Assembly: GCF_040289685.1 (NCBI RefSeq)
Contig: NZ_PSLQ01000055.1
Location: 1-24,138, forward strand
From: Pyrinomonas sp040289685
Lineage (GTDB): Bacteria; Acidobacteriota; Blastocatellia; Pyrinomonadales; Pyrinomonadaceae
Direction: 5' to 3'
Length of the DNA stretch: 24,138 nucleotides
In this document: piece after piece, positions 7,750 to 16,732 of the stretch
Layout: each line of letters begins with the position of its first letter
How positions within the stretch are numbered: the stretch's first letter is position 1
Program-made: the position numbers and the translations under genes
Notes under the pieces: generated by a model
Databases searched by the model: none
Told to the model about the DNA's origin: nothing
Seen by the model: only the letters and a program-made list of their open reading frames with translations

Positions 7750-8997
7750 ATGCTTTGGGATCGTTTCACAGAGTCCTTGTCGATCGCGCTCGATGCTTTG
7801 CGCGCCAACAAGCTTCGTTCGTCGCTCACTGTGCTTGGCGTCGCCATCGGCGTCGTGACGGTCATCTTCATGGTCTCGATCATTCAGGGGCTCAATCGCG
7901 CCTTTGCCGAGCAGATCGAATCGTTGGGGTCGAACACCATCTTCATCTCGAAGTTCGATCCGAGCTTCGGTCGTCCGCCTACAGCCGAAGAGCGACAGCG
8001 CAAGGATTTGACCGTGGAGGATGCCGCCGCCATCGAGCGCGAGGCGCGTTCGGTGGTGGGCGTGGCACCGATCAAACGCAAGCTCGCCGCCAGCATTCGT
8101 CGCGCCGAGCGTCAAACCGATACGCCCATACTGTACGGCGTCACGCCGTCCTATGAGTTCACGCTCTCGCAGTACGTCGGACGCGGGCGATTCATCACGG
8201 AGTACGATTTGAGCGAACGGAGCAACGTCTGTGTCCTAGCGCAAGATGTCGTTCGTGCCCTCTTCCCTGCGGAGGACCCGCTCGACAAAGAGGTGCGGAT
8301 CGAAGGCCGTCCTTTTCGCGTCGTCGGCATCATGGAGTCTTTGGGCAACTTCTTCGGTCAATCACGCGATAATGCCGTCTTCATTCCGCTCTCTACTTTC
8401 GACAAGTACTACGGCGGAGCGGAAGCCCCGTTTCCGGAGGTCCTTTTCTTCATCATCGTGCGTCCGCGCACGCGAGCCGACGTGCCCAAAGCGGTGGAAG
8501 AGATCACGGACATCTTGCGGCGACGCCGCCAAGTTCCAGCGGGCGCGCCGAACAACTTCGGCGTTTCGACTCAAGATAGCCTGCTCGATTTCTACAATCA
8601 ACTGACCGGTGCGACGGCGCTGGTGTTGACGGCCATTTCGTTCGTCGCTTTGATGATCGGCGGAATAGGCGTGATGAACATCATGCTCGTATCAGTGACC
8701 GAGCGGACCCGAGAGATCGGCATCCGCAAAGCGGTGGGCGCGCGCCGACGCGATATCTTGACGCAATTTCTCATCGAAGCCATCGCGTTGACGCTTGTCG
8801 GCGGCGTGGCCGGATTGACCGTCGGCGAGATCGCCAGCCTCGTTGTGAACCGTTACTCCCCGTTGCCCGCATACGTGCCGCTGTGGGCCATCGCGCTCGG
8901 CTTAGGGGTTTCCGGCATGGTCGGTCTCTTCTTCGGCTTGTGGCCGGCGTGGAAAGCGGCGCGGCTCGATCCGGTGGAAGCTCTTCGTTACGAGTGA
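7750..8997 (+). CDS. MacB/FtsX-type ABC transporter permease, copy 2
   Basis: A 415-residue paralogue of the preceding gene, with the same order: TM1 near 20-46 (RANKLRSSLTVLGVAIGVVTVI), a periplasmic MacB_PCD-type domain and three C-terminal TMs with the TREIGIRKAVGARRRDILTQ coupling segment. It ends WPAWKAARLDPVEALRYE. The periplasmic domain contains PCD features such as GRFITEYDL, RPFRVVGIMESLGNFFGQSRDN and VPAGAPNNFGV; the last segment is shared with copy 4. The ATG at 7750 follows AAAGG immediately, with a GGGGGGGAG run further upstream, so the exact ribosome-binding site is uncertain. A 71-bp non-coding gap separates it from copy 1. It probably pairs with the single ATPase as a homodimer or with a sister permease as a heterodimer; which one cannot be told. 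Confidence 0.93.
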   Translation: MLWDRFTESLSIALDALRANKLRSSLTVLGVAIGVVTVIFMVSIIQGLNRAFAEQIESLGSNTIFISKFDPSFGRPPTAEERQRKDLTVEDAAAIEREARSVVGVAPIKRKLAASIRRAERQTDTPILYGVTPSYEFTLSQYVGRGRFITEYDLSERSNVCVLAQDVVRALFPAEDPLDKEVRIEGRPFRVVGIMESLGNFFGQSRDNAVFIPLSTFDKYYGGAEAPFPEVLFFIIVRPRTRADVPKAVEEITDILRRRRQVPAGAPNNFGVSTQDSLLDFYNQLTGATALVLTAISFVALMIGGIGVMNIMLVSVTERTREIGIRKAVGARRRDILTQFLIEAIALTLVGGVAGLTVGEIASLVVNRYSPLPAYVPLWAIALGLGVSGMVGLFFGLWPAWKAARLDPVEALRYE

Positions 8998-9052
8998 GCT
9001 TGAAGAGCTGGGCCGCGCGCCTGTGGCGAACCGGAAGAGAGGCGGGAATCAG

Positions 9053-9067
9053 TCACGCAGTGCGTGA
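9053..9067. promoter_or_regulatory. Perfect inverted repeat in the gap between permease copies 2 and 3
   Basis: TCACGC-AGT-GCGTGA is a perfect 6-bp inverted repeat with a 3-nt centre. It lies in the longest intergenic gap (about 180 bp) of the exporter operon. It could be an operator for an internal promoter or an mRNA hairpin. No T-tract follows. Confidence 0.3.
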
Positions 9068-9179
9068 AGCGCGAAGCTTGCGACAAAAAGGCGCTCTCGC
9101 GTGCAACCAAATGGCGCGCGCAAGCGTAATAGAGTTTTGAGTCGAGGCGTCGTTGCCGGACGAGGAGCTTCAAGGGATC

Positions 9180-10421
<1,242 letters not shown>

Positions 10422-10427
10422 GCGGCA

Positions 10428-11693
10428 ATGATCAATTTCTTTCGCAGCGGCGGCAGTTTCTACGAAAACTTGCGCATGGCGTTCGCCACGCTTCGTGCGC
10501 ACAAGCTCCGTTCGGCGCTGACAGTGGTCGGCGTCGTAATCGGCGTCTGGACCGTGATCGGCATCTCGGCGTTGATCAGCGGCATCGATCTCGCCGTGAA
10601 AAAAGAGGTGGAGTCGTTCGGCATCCGATCGATCTTCATCTACAAGTTCGATGTCGGAATCCGAACCAGCGCGCCGACGCGCGAAGAACGAATGCGCCCC
10701 AACCTCACCTACGAAGACGCGATGGCTATCGCGCAACTGCCGACGGTGGAAGTCTCCGTGCCGTTTTTGAACATCACGAACAACTTCTTCGGGCAGCGCC
10801 TGTTGGTCAAGCGCGCGGGCAAGACATCAGCCGCCGTGCGGCTCGAGGGGACGTTGCCGGACTACGAGCGGGCGGGGGTTGAAACGATCTCCGAAGGGCG
10901 CTTCTTCAACGCCTACGAGAACGAGACGAATCAGCCCGTCTGCGTCATCGGCTCGAGCGTCGCGGACAATTTCTTCCCTTATGAATCGCCGCTCGGAGAA
11001 CGGATCGAGATCGGCGGTCGCGAGTTTCGCGTCGTCGGCGTGCTCGCCAAACGCGAACAATTCGGTGCCGGCGAAGGGAGCAACGACGTCAACAACGTCA
11101 TCTACGTTCCTTACACCGTCGCGCGCAAACTCAAGCCGAACGCCGACGATGTCTTCATCCTCGCGGTGGCGCGCGCCGGTTACTTGGATCGAGCCAAAGA
11201 CGACATCACAGATCTGCTGCGACGACGGCGACAAGTGCCGTTCGATGCGCCGAACAACTTCAGCATTGAAACGGCTGAGTCAATTGTCCAGCAGTTTCGC
11301 GCGTTAACTGCGGGCGTCGCCATCGCCATGATCGCTATCTCTTCGGTCGGTCTGATGGTCGGCGGCATCGGCGTGATGAACATCATGCTCGTGTCGGTGA
11401 CCGAGCGGACCCGAGAGATCGGCACGCGCAAAGCCATCGGCGCGCGTCGACGTGACATCTTGTGGCAGTTTCTGATCGAAGCGGCAACGCTTACAGGGCT
11501 GGGCGGCGCGATCGGTCTGCTGCTCGGCTGGGCCACTTCCTTCATCGTGCGCCTCTTCTTGCCATCCTACGTGCCTTTGTGGGCGCCGATCGTCGGCGTG
11601 CTCGCCTCGGTGGGAATCGGGCTGGTCTTCGGTCTGTGGCCTGCTTGGAAAGCGGCACGGCTCGACCCAGTGGAGGCGCTTCGCTACGAGTAA
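10428..11693 (+). CDS. MacB/FtsX-type ABC transporter permease, copy 4
   Basis: This 421-residue protein starts at the ATG at 10428, only 6 bp after copy 3. TM1 (RAHKLRSALTVVGVVIGVWTVIGI), the periplasmic domain and three C-terminal TMs follow the same plan, ending WPAWKAARLDPVEALRYE. The coupling segment reads TREIGTRKAIGARRRDILWQ; the Thr and Ile replace residues constant in the other three. It shares FDAPNNFSIETAESIVQQF with MacB-type proteins and resembles copy 2 in this region. It is the last gene of the exporter operon and is convergent with the Yip1-family gene. No outer-membrane channel gene follows, so if the machine spans the envelope it must borrow one encoded elsewhere. Confidence 0.93.
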   Translation: MINFFRSGGSFYENLRMAFATLRAHKLRSALTVVGVVIGVWTVIGISALISGIDLAVKKEVESFGIRSIFIYKFDVGIRTSAPTREERMRPNLTYEDAMAIAQLPTVEVSVPFLNITNNFFGQRLLVKRAGKTSAAVRLEGTLPDYERAGVETISEGRFFNAYENETNQPVCVIGSSVADNFFPYESPLGERIEIGGREFRVVGVLAKREQFGAGEGSNDVNNVIYVPYTVARKLKPNADDVFILAVARAGYLDRAKDDITDLLRRRRQVPFDAPNNFSIETAESIVQQFRALTAGVAIAMIAISSVGLMVGGIGVMNIMLVSVTERTREIGTRKAIGARRRDILWQFLIEAATLTGLGGAIGLLLGWATSFIVRLFLPSYVPLWAPIVGVLASVGIGLVFGLWPAWKAARLDPVEALRYE

Positions 11694-11714
11694 CAGCACT
11701 TCGGTCAACGCTCG

Positions 11715-11742
11715 TGTGCTGGCGACATTGCGAACCAGCACA
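11715..11742. terminator. Hairpin between convergent genes, possible terminator
   Basis: TGTGCTGG (11715-11722) pairs perfectly with CCAGCACA (11735-11742) across 12 nt. It lies between the last permease and the convergent Yip1-family gene, where a bidirectional terminator is expected. There is no T-tract on either side, so termination is only inferred from position. Confidence 0.35.
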
Positions 11743-11794
11743 GGACGCCCGCGACAAACGACGGCGAGTGATGGGCGAAGTCTTCGGCTAGCGC

Positions 11795-12556
11795 TCAGGC
11801 CATCGGCGTCCCCGCCAGAAGCGCAAAAAGGACGCGCAGCGCTACGCCTAGGAGCCAGATCGTCAACACCACGCCCCATCGTGCGGCAGGCGAAAGACGA
11901 CCGACCCGTCCCATGCCGATGGCGGCCAGATACAGCCCGTAGAAACCGAAAAGATCGATCACGCCCAGCAACGTCGCCAACACCGGGTGCGCCGTCGCAT
12001 CTACGAGAAAGCCGAGGTTGGTGCGCGCAAGCCCTCTGCGCGCTTGTGCCAGATCGATCTCCTCAGGCGCTTGGAGGAAGAGCGTCACCGCGTCGGCGAT
12101 CGTCTTCAGAACCACGGGCGGCAAACTCGAATAGACGTAGACGGAGAATGCTTGTCGGTAGTTCATCTTCCCGCCCATCGCCAATGCACCGGCGAGATAG
12201 AGCGCCGCGCCGACGATGAGGAGAACGACGACGACGATGGCTGGCGAAGCGTAGTTCAAATACTTGAAGACCGACTTCTCTAACTGCTGCTGGATGATCT
12301 GCTCTTTCTCCTCTTGTCGCATGGCGCTGAGGCGTGGGGCCTCTTCCACGCTTCGGCGAACGAGGTTCTCATAGCCTATTCGTTGGATGAGCAAAGCGTT
12401 GTAGAGCGTCGCGGCGGCGATGACGATCAAGGTCGCGGCAAAAAGGCGCGGGCGCTCGCGCAGCGAGTCGAACGTTTGCGTCGGCTCGAAGAAGATCGCG
12501 CTGAGCGTTTCCGCCGTGGACATCGTCTCGTTTGTCGCGTCTCTTTGCTCGTTCAT
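11795..12556 (-). CDS. Yip1-family multi-pass membrane protein
   Basis: This 253-residue protein starts at the ATG at 12556, with GGAG 8 bp upstream on this strand. A short polar N-terminus with the pattern ETLSAIFFEPTQTFDSLRERPR, typical of bacterial Yip1-domain proteins, precedes five hydrophobic segments. These lie at about residues 37-57, 104-128, 142-163, 186-212 and 226-249. A charged, probably coiled stretch (RQEEKEQIIQQQLEKSV) sits between the first and second. Bacterial Yip1 proteins have no settled function; the family is named for eukaryotic Rab-GTPase-interacting proteins. It stands alone, convergent with the exporter operon, and has a 12-bp palindrome in its leader. Confidence 0.85.
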   Translation of the reverse strand: MNEQRDATNETMSTAETLSAIFFEPTQTFDSLRERPRLFAATLIVIAAATLYNALLIQRIGYENLVRRSVEEAPRLSAMRQEEKEQIIQQQLEKSVFKYLNYASPAIVVVVLLIVGAALYLAGALAMGGKMNYRQAFSVYVYSSLPPVVLKTIADAVTLFLQAPEEIDLAQARRGLARTNLGFLVDATAHPVLATLLGVIDLFGFYGLYLAAIGMGRVGRLSPAARWGVVLTIWLLGVALRVLFALLAGTPMA

Positions 12557-12576
12557 TTCTGTCTCCTCAGAGAAGG

Positions 12577-12588
12577 TTCCCTAGGGAA
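12577..12588. promoter_or_regulatory. Perfect 12-bp palindrome in the leader of the Yip1-family gene
   Basis: TTCCCTAGGGAA is a perfect palindrome 21 bp upstream of the Yip1-family start codon and just before its Shine-Dalgarno. Its position suits a repressor operator or a short leader hairpin. No regulator is encoded next to it. Confidence 0.35.
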
Positions 12589-12814
12589 GGGCGCAACGCT
12601 CGCCGCGATTAAACAGCTAGACGCGAGCGCCAAAGAAGCGGGAGCTTATCATCAACGCCGCTGTTCGGAAAAGCTCGCGCGGCAGAGCGCGCTAAACGGC
12701 GTCGTCGGCGATCCCCGAGCTGTGTTTGGGAGATGGCTGCGACCGGTTGGCGGATCGGTCCTGTCAGTCCTTGCTGCGACCGGACGCGCTTTCGTTTCAG
12801 TGCGAAGCGAGATG

Positions 12815-12835
12815 TTTCAGTCAGATTTCAGTCAG
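12815..12835. repeat. Two TTTCAGTCAG direct repeats
   Basis: TTTCAGTCAG occurs at 12815-12824 and 12826-12835, one helical turn (11 bp) apart. A partial third copy TTTCAGT begins at 12795. The spacing is compatible with a binding site, but no promoter is recognisable. Confidence 0.45.
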
Positions 12836-12897
12836 GTCCCCCCCAACGAATTCACCCTCGGCGCTACGTACAAGTTATTGCGGAGCGAAATACTTCG

Positions 12898-15219
12898 TCA
12901 GGCTTTTTCCAACTGAGCGAACTTTTCGATGAGTTTCTTCTGACCGTAGCCGGGAAAGCTAACGATGATCTTGGCCGAATCCCCTGTCCCTTCGCGTTTG
13001 AGGACGAGGCCACGCCCGTATTTGGGATGGCGAACGTGCGTTCCGGGCATGAAGCCTTGCTCTTGGTCGGAAGAGTTCGGGGCCGCGCGTTCTTTTGTCG
13101 GGCGAGGCGGGGCGCTCGATGCTTTGCCCCGTTGGCGGAAGAATTCGGCGATGGATTCAACCGAATCGTACGTCTTGCCCGCGTAGCGGCGCGACCCCGT
13201 TTGCCTCTGACCGCGCAGGACATCTGCCGCGTGTCGGTTTTCGAGCGCAGTCGCGCTGCGCGCGAAGCTCAGCCAAGAACGCCCACGCGAAAGGTCTTCG
13301 ATCAAATCAAGCGGCAGCTCGTTGAGGAATTGCGACGGCTCGGACGCCATCTCTTCGCCGTAGACGCGCCGTCGCATCGCGTGCGTGAGGTAGAGCGTTT
13401 GCTGCGCGCGCGTGATGGCCACGTAGCACAGACGCCTTTCCTCTTCGAGTTCGGCGCGATCCGTCGCCGCGCGCGCGTGCGGAAAGAGGCCGTCTTCGAG
13501 ACCGACGATGAAGACGATGGGAAACTCCAAACCCTTAGCTGCGTGCATGGTCATGAGCGTGACGCGCGCATCGCGCTGGTATTGATCAGCATCGGAGATG
13601 AGCGCCGCCGCGTCGAGAAAGGCGCGAAGCCCGTCGCCCTTTTGCGCATCGTATTCGACGGCGGCGTTGACCAGCTCCTGTAGGTTAGCAAGACGCGCGT
13701 CCGCTTCTTCGCTATTCTCCAACTTAAGAGCTTGTTCGTAGCCGGTGTCGAGAATGGCTGCCTTGACCACCTCGGATGCTGGAGCCTGTTGCGCGAGCGC
13801 GACGAGCCGCATGATGATCTGCTGAAAGGAGCGCAACGCGGCGACTGCGCGTGGCGCGAGACCATCACTCTGTCCCGTCATGATGGCGATCGTCTCCCAG
13901 TGCGAGATGCCGTAATCGCGCGCGCGCCTTTCGATCTCGTCCACAGTCTGACGCCCGATGCCGCGCGGCGGCGTATTGATGACGCGCTGCAGCGCGATGG
14001 AGTCGTGCGGATTGAGGGCGAGCTTCAGGTAAGCGATGATGTCGCGCACTTCGGCGCGTTCGTAGAACGAAAACCCGCCGACGATCTGATAGCTGATCCC
14101 CAAGCGCCGCAGCGCTTCTTCGAACAAGCGCGATTGTGCGTTGGTACGGTAGAGCACGGCGATGCGCGTTTGCGGGTCGCTCGCCAAATGCTCTTCGATC
14201 TTGGCCGCGACGAAACGAGCTTCCGTTTCACCATCGGGCGCTTGGTAATAACGAAGCTTGTCGCCCGCTGGATTCGACGTCCACAAACGCTTTCCTTTGC
14301 GCTCCGTGTTGTGACTGACGACGTGGCTTGCGGCGTCGAGGATGTTCTGCGTCGAGCGGTAGTTCTGTTCGAGTCGAATGACGCGCGCGTCTTTGTAGTG
14401 CTGCTCGAAATTCAGGATGTTCGTGATGTCCGCGCCGCGCCAGCGGTAGATCGATTGATCTTCATCGCCGACAACGCAGATGTTCTGCTGCCGTTCGGTA
14501 AGCAGGTGGATAAGCGCAAACTGCAGCGCGTTTGTGTCTTGGTACTCATCGACGAGAATGTAGCGGAAGCGGTCGTTGTAGCGCTCGCGCACTTGGTCCG
14601 CGCGGCGCAAAAGACGTACCGTTTTGATCAGGAGGTCATCGAAATCGAGCGCGTTGTTACTGCGTAAGCGCTCATCGTACAGGCGAAACGCGCGCGCAAT
14701 GGCAGCGCGTCGTTCGTCGTTCGGTTCCACGCGGGCGGCGTACATTTCGGCATCCAAACCGCTGTTTTTAGCGTGACTGATGGCCGATTGGACGGAGCGA
14801 GCGTTCAAACGCTGTTCGTCGTAGCCTAGTTCCCGCAAACAGTTCTTCACTAAACGGACGGAATCGTCTTGATCGTAAATCGTGAAGTCGCGCGTGTAGC
14901 CTTCGCCAAGCGCTTCGATGTCCCGGCGAAGGATACGCACACACAAGCTGTGAAAGGTCGAGATCAGCGGTGCGCTTGGCAAAGGCGTGCCGCGCAGCAG
15001 TTGCTCGACGCGCTCACGCATCTCCTCGGCTGCTTTATTGGTGAAGGTCACGGCCAAGATGTTCGCCGGTGGTATGCCGCGTTCGGCGATCAGATAAGCG
15101 ATGCGGTGGGCGATGACGCGCGTTTTGCCCGACCCGGCCCCGGCCAAAACAAGAACCGGACCATCGGTTGCGGTCACAGCTTCGCGTTGAGCTTGATTGA
15201 GCGATGAGAGCAGATCCAT
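12898..15219 (-). CDS. pcrA: ATP-dependent 3'-5' DNA helicase, PcrA/UvrD family
   Basis: The 773-residue product starts at the ATG at 15219 (MDLLSSLNQAQREAV), which is where the family begins; an upstream TTG would only add eight unlikely residues. Superfamily 1 motifs are complete: Q-motif LNQAQREAV, Walker A GAGSGKT (K32), Ia TFTNKAAEEM, II VDEYQDTN, III GDEDQSIYRWRGAD, IV LEQNYRST, V TMHAAKGLEF and VI YVAITRAQ. The C-terminus is a Tudor-like module (GTHVRHPKYGRGLVLKREG) as in PcrA, where it contacts RNA polymerase. The protein unwinds DNA in nucleotide-excision and mismatch repair and clears recombination intermediates. It appears to be monocistronic. A uvrD name would serve as well; the two are not separable from sequence alone. 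Confidence 0.96.
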   Translation of the reverse strand: MDLLSSLNQAQREAVTATDGPVLVLAGAGSGKTRVIAHRIAYLIAERGIPPANILAVTFTNKAAEEMRERVEQLLRGTPLPSAPLISTFHSLCVRILRRDIEALGEGYTRDFTIYDQDDSVRLVKNCLRELGYDEQRLNARSVQSAISHAKNSGLDAEMYAARVEPNDERRAAIARAFRLYDERLRSNNALDFDDLLIKTVRLLRRADQVRERYNDRFRYILVDEYQDTNALQFALIHLLTERQQNICVVGDEDQSIYRWRGADITNILNFEQHYKDARVIRLEQNYRSTQNILDAASHVVSHNTERKGKRLWTSNPAGDKLRYYQAPDGETEARFVAAKIEEHLASDPQTRIAVLYRTNAQSRLFEEALRRLGISYQIVGGFSFYERAEVRDIIAYLKLALNPHDSIALQRVINTPPRGIGRQTVDEIERRARDYGISHWETIAIMTGQSDGLAPRAVAALRSFQQIIMRLVALAQQAPASEVVKAAILDTGYEQALKLENSEEADARLANLQELVNAAVEYDAQKGDGLRAFLDAAALISDADQYQRDARVTLMTMHAAKGLEFPIVFIVGLEDGLFPHARAATDRAELEEERRLCYVAITRAQQTLYLTHAMRRRVYGEEMASEPSQFLNELPLDLIEDLSRGRSWLSFARSATALENRHAADVLRGQRQTGSRRYAGKTYDSVESIAEFFRQRGKASSAPPRPTKERAAPNSSDQEQGFMPGTHVRHPKYGRGLVLKREGTGDSAKIIVSFPGYGQKKLIEKFAQLEKA

Positions 15220-15402
15220 GAGCGAAACGTGTAGACTCTTCAAACAATGGCGGAAGCGGCTCTTTTACGGCCCCCAAAGCTCTAGCGCTGTGCGCCGAGG
15301 AACCTTCGGCCCAAAGCGGTGCTCCCACCACGCTAAGAGCAAACGAAATCCGAAAGCCGAGCATAGCACACCAAGACCGGAAAGCGTGAATCGAACCGTT
15401 TT

Positions 15403-15465
15403 GGACCTCGCTGGTCGGCAGGTTGAAAGTCATCGGTGTTAGTCCGAAGCGATGCCGAGAGGTCT
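15403..15465. ncRNA. Candidate structured RNA element (multi-tier hairpin)
   Basis: Three nested pairings stack on one axis: GGACCTC (15403-15409) with GAGGTCT (15459-15465, one G-U), CGG (15416-15418) with CCG (15455-15457), and CATCG (15431-15435) with CGATG (15450-15454). With the two hairpins downstream it gives a dense secondary-structure region in otherwise empty DNA. It matches no RNA family I recognise (not tmRNA, RNase P or a tRNA). Confidence 0.25.
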
Positions 15466-15492
15466 GCCAGAAAAGGCCCGCTGAAAGCGAGA

Positions 15493-15521
15493 AAGCACAC
15501 CGCACAGAGTGCGGTGTGCTT
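15493..15521 (-). terminator. Strong 13-bp hairpin, probable terminator of the small-membrane-protein operon
   Basis: AAGCACACCGCAC (15493-15505) pairs perfectly with the 13 bases at 15509-15521 across the loop AGA. It lies about 110 bp beyond the end of the leftward DUF3618-like gene. Read leftward it is followed by a broken T-rich run (TCTCGCTTTC), a plausible though imperfect intrinsic terminator. Confidence 0.5.
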
Positions 15522-15547
15522 ACAGCAGCCCTAACCCTAGCTCGTTC

Positions 15548-15570
15548 GCAGTCCATAAGGACTGCCTTTT
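15548..15570 (+). terminator. Rightward hairpin with T-tract
   Basis: GCAGTCC (15548-15554) pairs perfectly with GGACTGC (15559-15565) across ATAA, followed by CTTTT. In this orientation it would stop rightward transcription, yet no rightward gene precedes it. It could end a small RNA from 15220-15550 or block antisense read-through into the genes to the right. Confidence 0.5.
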
Positions 15571-15630
15571 AATCACATCCCCTTGTTCCCCCTTGCTCTA
15601 GCTTGCGGCCTCGTTGGCCGCAAAAATGTT

Positions 15631-16272
15631 TCAAGCGGAACCGTATCCGCCGCTCCTTGTGCTCTGTGCGCTGGTCGCTGCCTCGGTGCTCGCGGCGGCG
15701 GAAGCGGCGCGTGCCGACGGTTCCGGCTGTTTTTCAGGCTCTTTTTTTCGACCTGAAAGATCGAGTCCGATGATCTCTCCCACCTTGGCGAACAACAGCG
15801 GCAGCACGACGGTTTGCGCCGTGGTCGCCAGCTGTTCCACTGCGCGCTCGCCTATGTTGGAGATCTCCTCCTGCAAACGCGCATAGGCGCGTGACTCCTT
15901 GAGTCGCTCGACGACGCTAGGTTTTTCGGATTCCGCCGCCGGGGCCATGTAAGCCTTTTCATAGGGGGTGGCGACGCCTCTCGTGTCCCAGCTTTCCTCT
16001 TCGCCAGAAGTCAAGCTCCCGCCGATGCTGTAACCGAGCAGAAAGCCGACGCCGAAAGCTCCGGCAGTGAACGCCAATGGGCGGCGACGGAATTGTTCGC
16101 GCCAATCGAGCGCCTCCTTGACCTGTTGGTATTGTGTTGCCACGTTATCCTTGATCTCCTCGACGGTGTGGGCGATGGATTCGCGCGTCTCTTCCATGCG
16201 CCGTTGCAGTTCCTCTTTGGTTAGTTCACCGGGCGCCGTTCGCGCTACGATTGAATCTCTCTCTTGAGCCAT
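15631..16272 (-). CDS. DUF3618-like membrane-anchored protein
   Basis: The 213-residue product starts at the ATG at 16272, with AGGAAGGA at good spacing. The N-terminal part has the pattern of DUF3618 proteins (KEELQRRMEETRESIAHTVEEIKDNV), a charged amphipathic helix. One hydrophobic, glycine-rich segment follows (about 70-90, PLAFTAGAFGVGFLLGYSIGGSL). A second weakly hydrophobic helix lies near 150-168. The C-terminus is a low-complexity Ala/Ser/Thr/Pro tail. The start overlaps the Holin-X-like gene by 28 bp, so the two are co-translated. Proteins of this kind are often encoded together with DUF883 and Holin-X genes; a role in envelope stress or membrane organisation is assumed in the literature but not proven. 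The family assignment is by pattern only. Confidence 0.75.
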   Translation of the reverse strand: MAQERDSIVARTAPGELTKEELQRRMEETRESIAHTVEEIKDNVATQYQQVKEALDWREQFRRRPLAFTAGAFGVGFLLGYSIGGSLTSGEEESWDTRGVATPYEKAYMAPAAESEKPSVVERLKESRAYARLQEEISNIGERAVEQLATTAQTVVLPLLFAKVGEIIGLDLSGRKKEPEKQPEPSARAASAAASTEAATSAQSTRSGGYGSA

Positions 16273-16703
16273 TGTTTGTCCTTCCTCAACTCCTCTAGGC
16301 TTTGCCTCGGCACCACGCTCTGCGCGGCCAGCCGCCTCTTCATTGTCAGCGCGATGCCACCGCCAATGATGGCAAGCAACGCGCCGGTGAGCAAGAAGCC
16401 GAGCGCATAGTGGTTCGGTGGCTCAATGCCGGTGAACATGCTGGAGATGAAGAAAGCCAGCGCCGTGCTCAGCAGCACCACGCCGATGAGGGCAATGCAC
16501 GCTCCAAAGGCGAAAAGAACAAGGCCGCGAACATATGCCGCAATCTCCTCGCGAAGTTCCACGCGAAGCAGGCTTATCTTGGTATCGAGCAGTTTGACGA
16601 CATCGTCGCCCAAACGTCCGAATAAAGCCGGCAGACTCTCCAAGTCGGCGTGATGTTTCAATGCCGGCGCTGCTCCGGTGGCGCTGCGTTCCAGTTCAGC
16701 CAT
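16245..16703 (-). CDS. Holin-X-like (phage holin superfamily III) membrane protein
   Basis: The 152-residue product starts at the ATG at 16703 with a near-consensus AGGAGG about 9 bp upstream. An amphipathic N-terminal helix (LPALFGRLGDDVVKLLDTKISLLRVELREEI) is followed by two transmembrane helices at about 58-85 and 98-121 and a basic tail. This is the layout of the Actinobacterial Holin-X/phage-holin-3-6 family, which despite its name is widespread in chromosomes with no prophage. No phage genes surround it, so lysis is not implied. It is the middle gene of a three-gene leftward operon, 29 bp after the DUF883-like gene and overlapping the DUF3618-like gene. Confidence 0.8.
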   Translation of the reverse strand: MAELERSATGAAPALKHHADLESLPALFGRLGDDVVKLLDTKISLLRVELREEIAAYVRGLVLFAFGACIALIGVVLLSTALAFFISSMFTGIEPPNHYALGFLLTGALLAIIGGGIALTMKRRLAAQSVVPRQSLEELRKDKQWLKREIQS

Positions 16704-16732
16704 GGTCGGGCCCTCCTTTCGCGTCCGGCGTT

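Larger units (their letters stand above)
12557..12897. other. Intergenic region upstream of the Yip1-family gene
   Basis: This 341-bp stretch has no convincing gene. Its left part is the leader and promoter side of the Yip1-family gene, with the palindrome at 12577-12588. The right part is downstream of the helicase gene and contains two TTTCAGTCAG copies and a short CGAA-ATAC-TTCG inverted repeat just past the helicase stop. No tRNA, terminator with T-tract or clear promoter was found. Confidence 0.5.
15220..15630. other. Non-coding region rich in inverted repeats upstream of the helicase gene
   Basis: This 411-bp stretch holds no credible protein gene. It carries three inverted repeats. 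The first is a multi-tier hairpin at about 15403-15465: GGACCTC/GAGGTCT with an inner CGG/CCG and CATCG/CGATG. The second is a perfect 13-bp stem at 15493-15521. The third is a hairpin with T-tract at 15548-15570, reading rightward. The helicase promoter must lie in its left part, but no clear -35/-10 pair is seen. A structured small RNA is possible. Confidence 0.55.

Noticed and set aside
9053..9067. TCACGC/GCGTGA repeat as an intrinsic terminator separating the permeases
   Set aside because: There is no T-tract and the stem is only 6 bp; it is kept only as a weak regulatory candidate.
15035..15556. Leftward 173-codon open frame with a signal-peptide-like stretch (SFALSVVGAPLWAEG) overlapping the helicase start
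   Set aside because: It runs through the hairpin region and then out of frame across the conserved N-terminus of the helicase, with no ribosome-binding site or coherent domain.
16245..16703. Prophage lysis gene, from the holin-like layout
   Set aside because: No endolysin, integrase or structural phage genes are nearby; the neighbours are small chromosomal membrane proteins, and Holin-X genes are common outside prophages.
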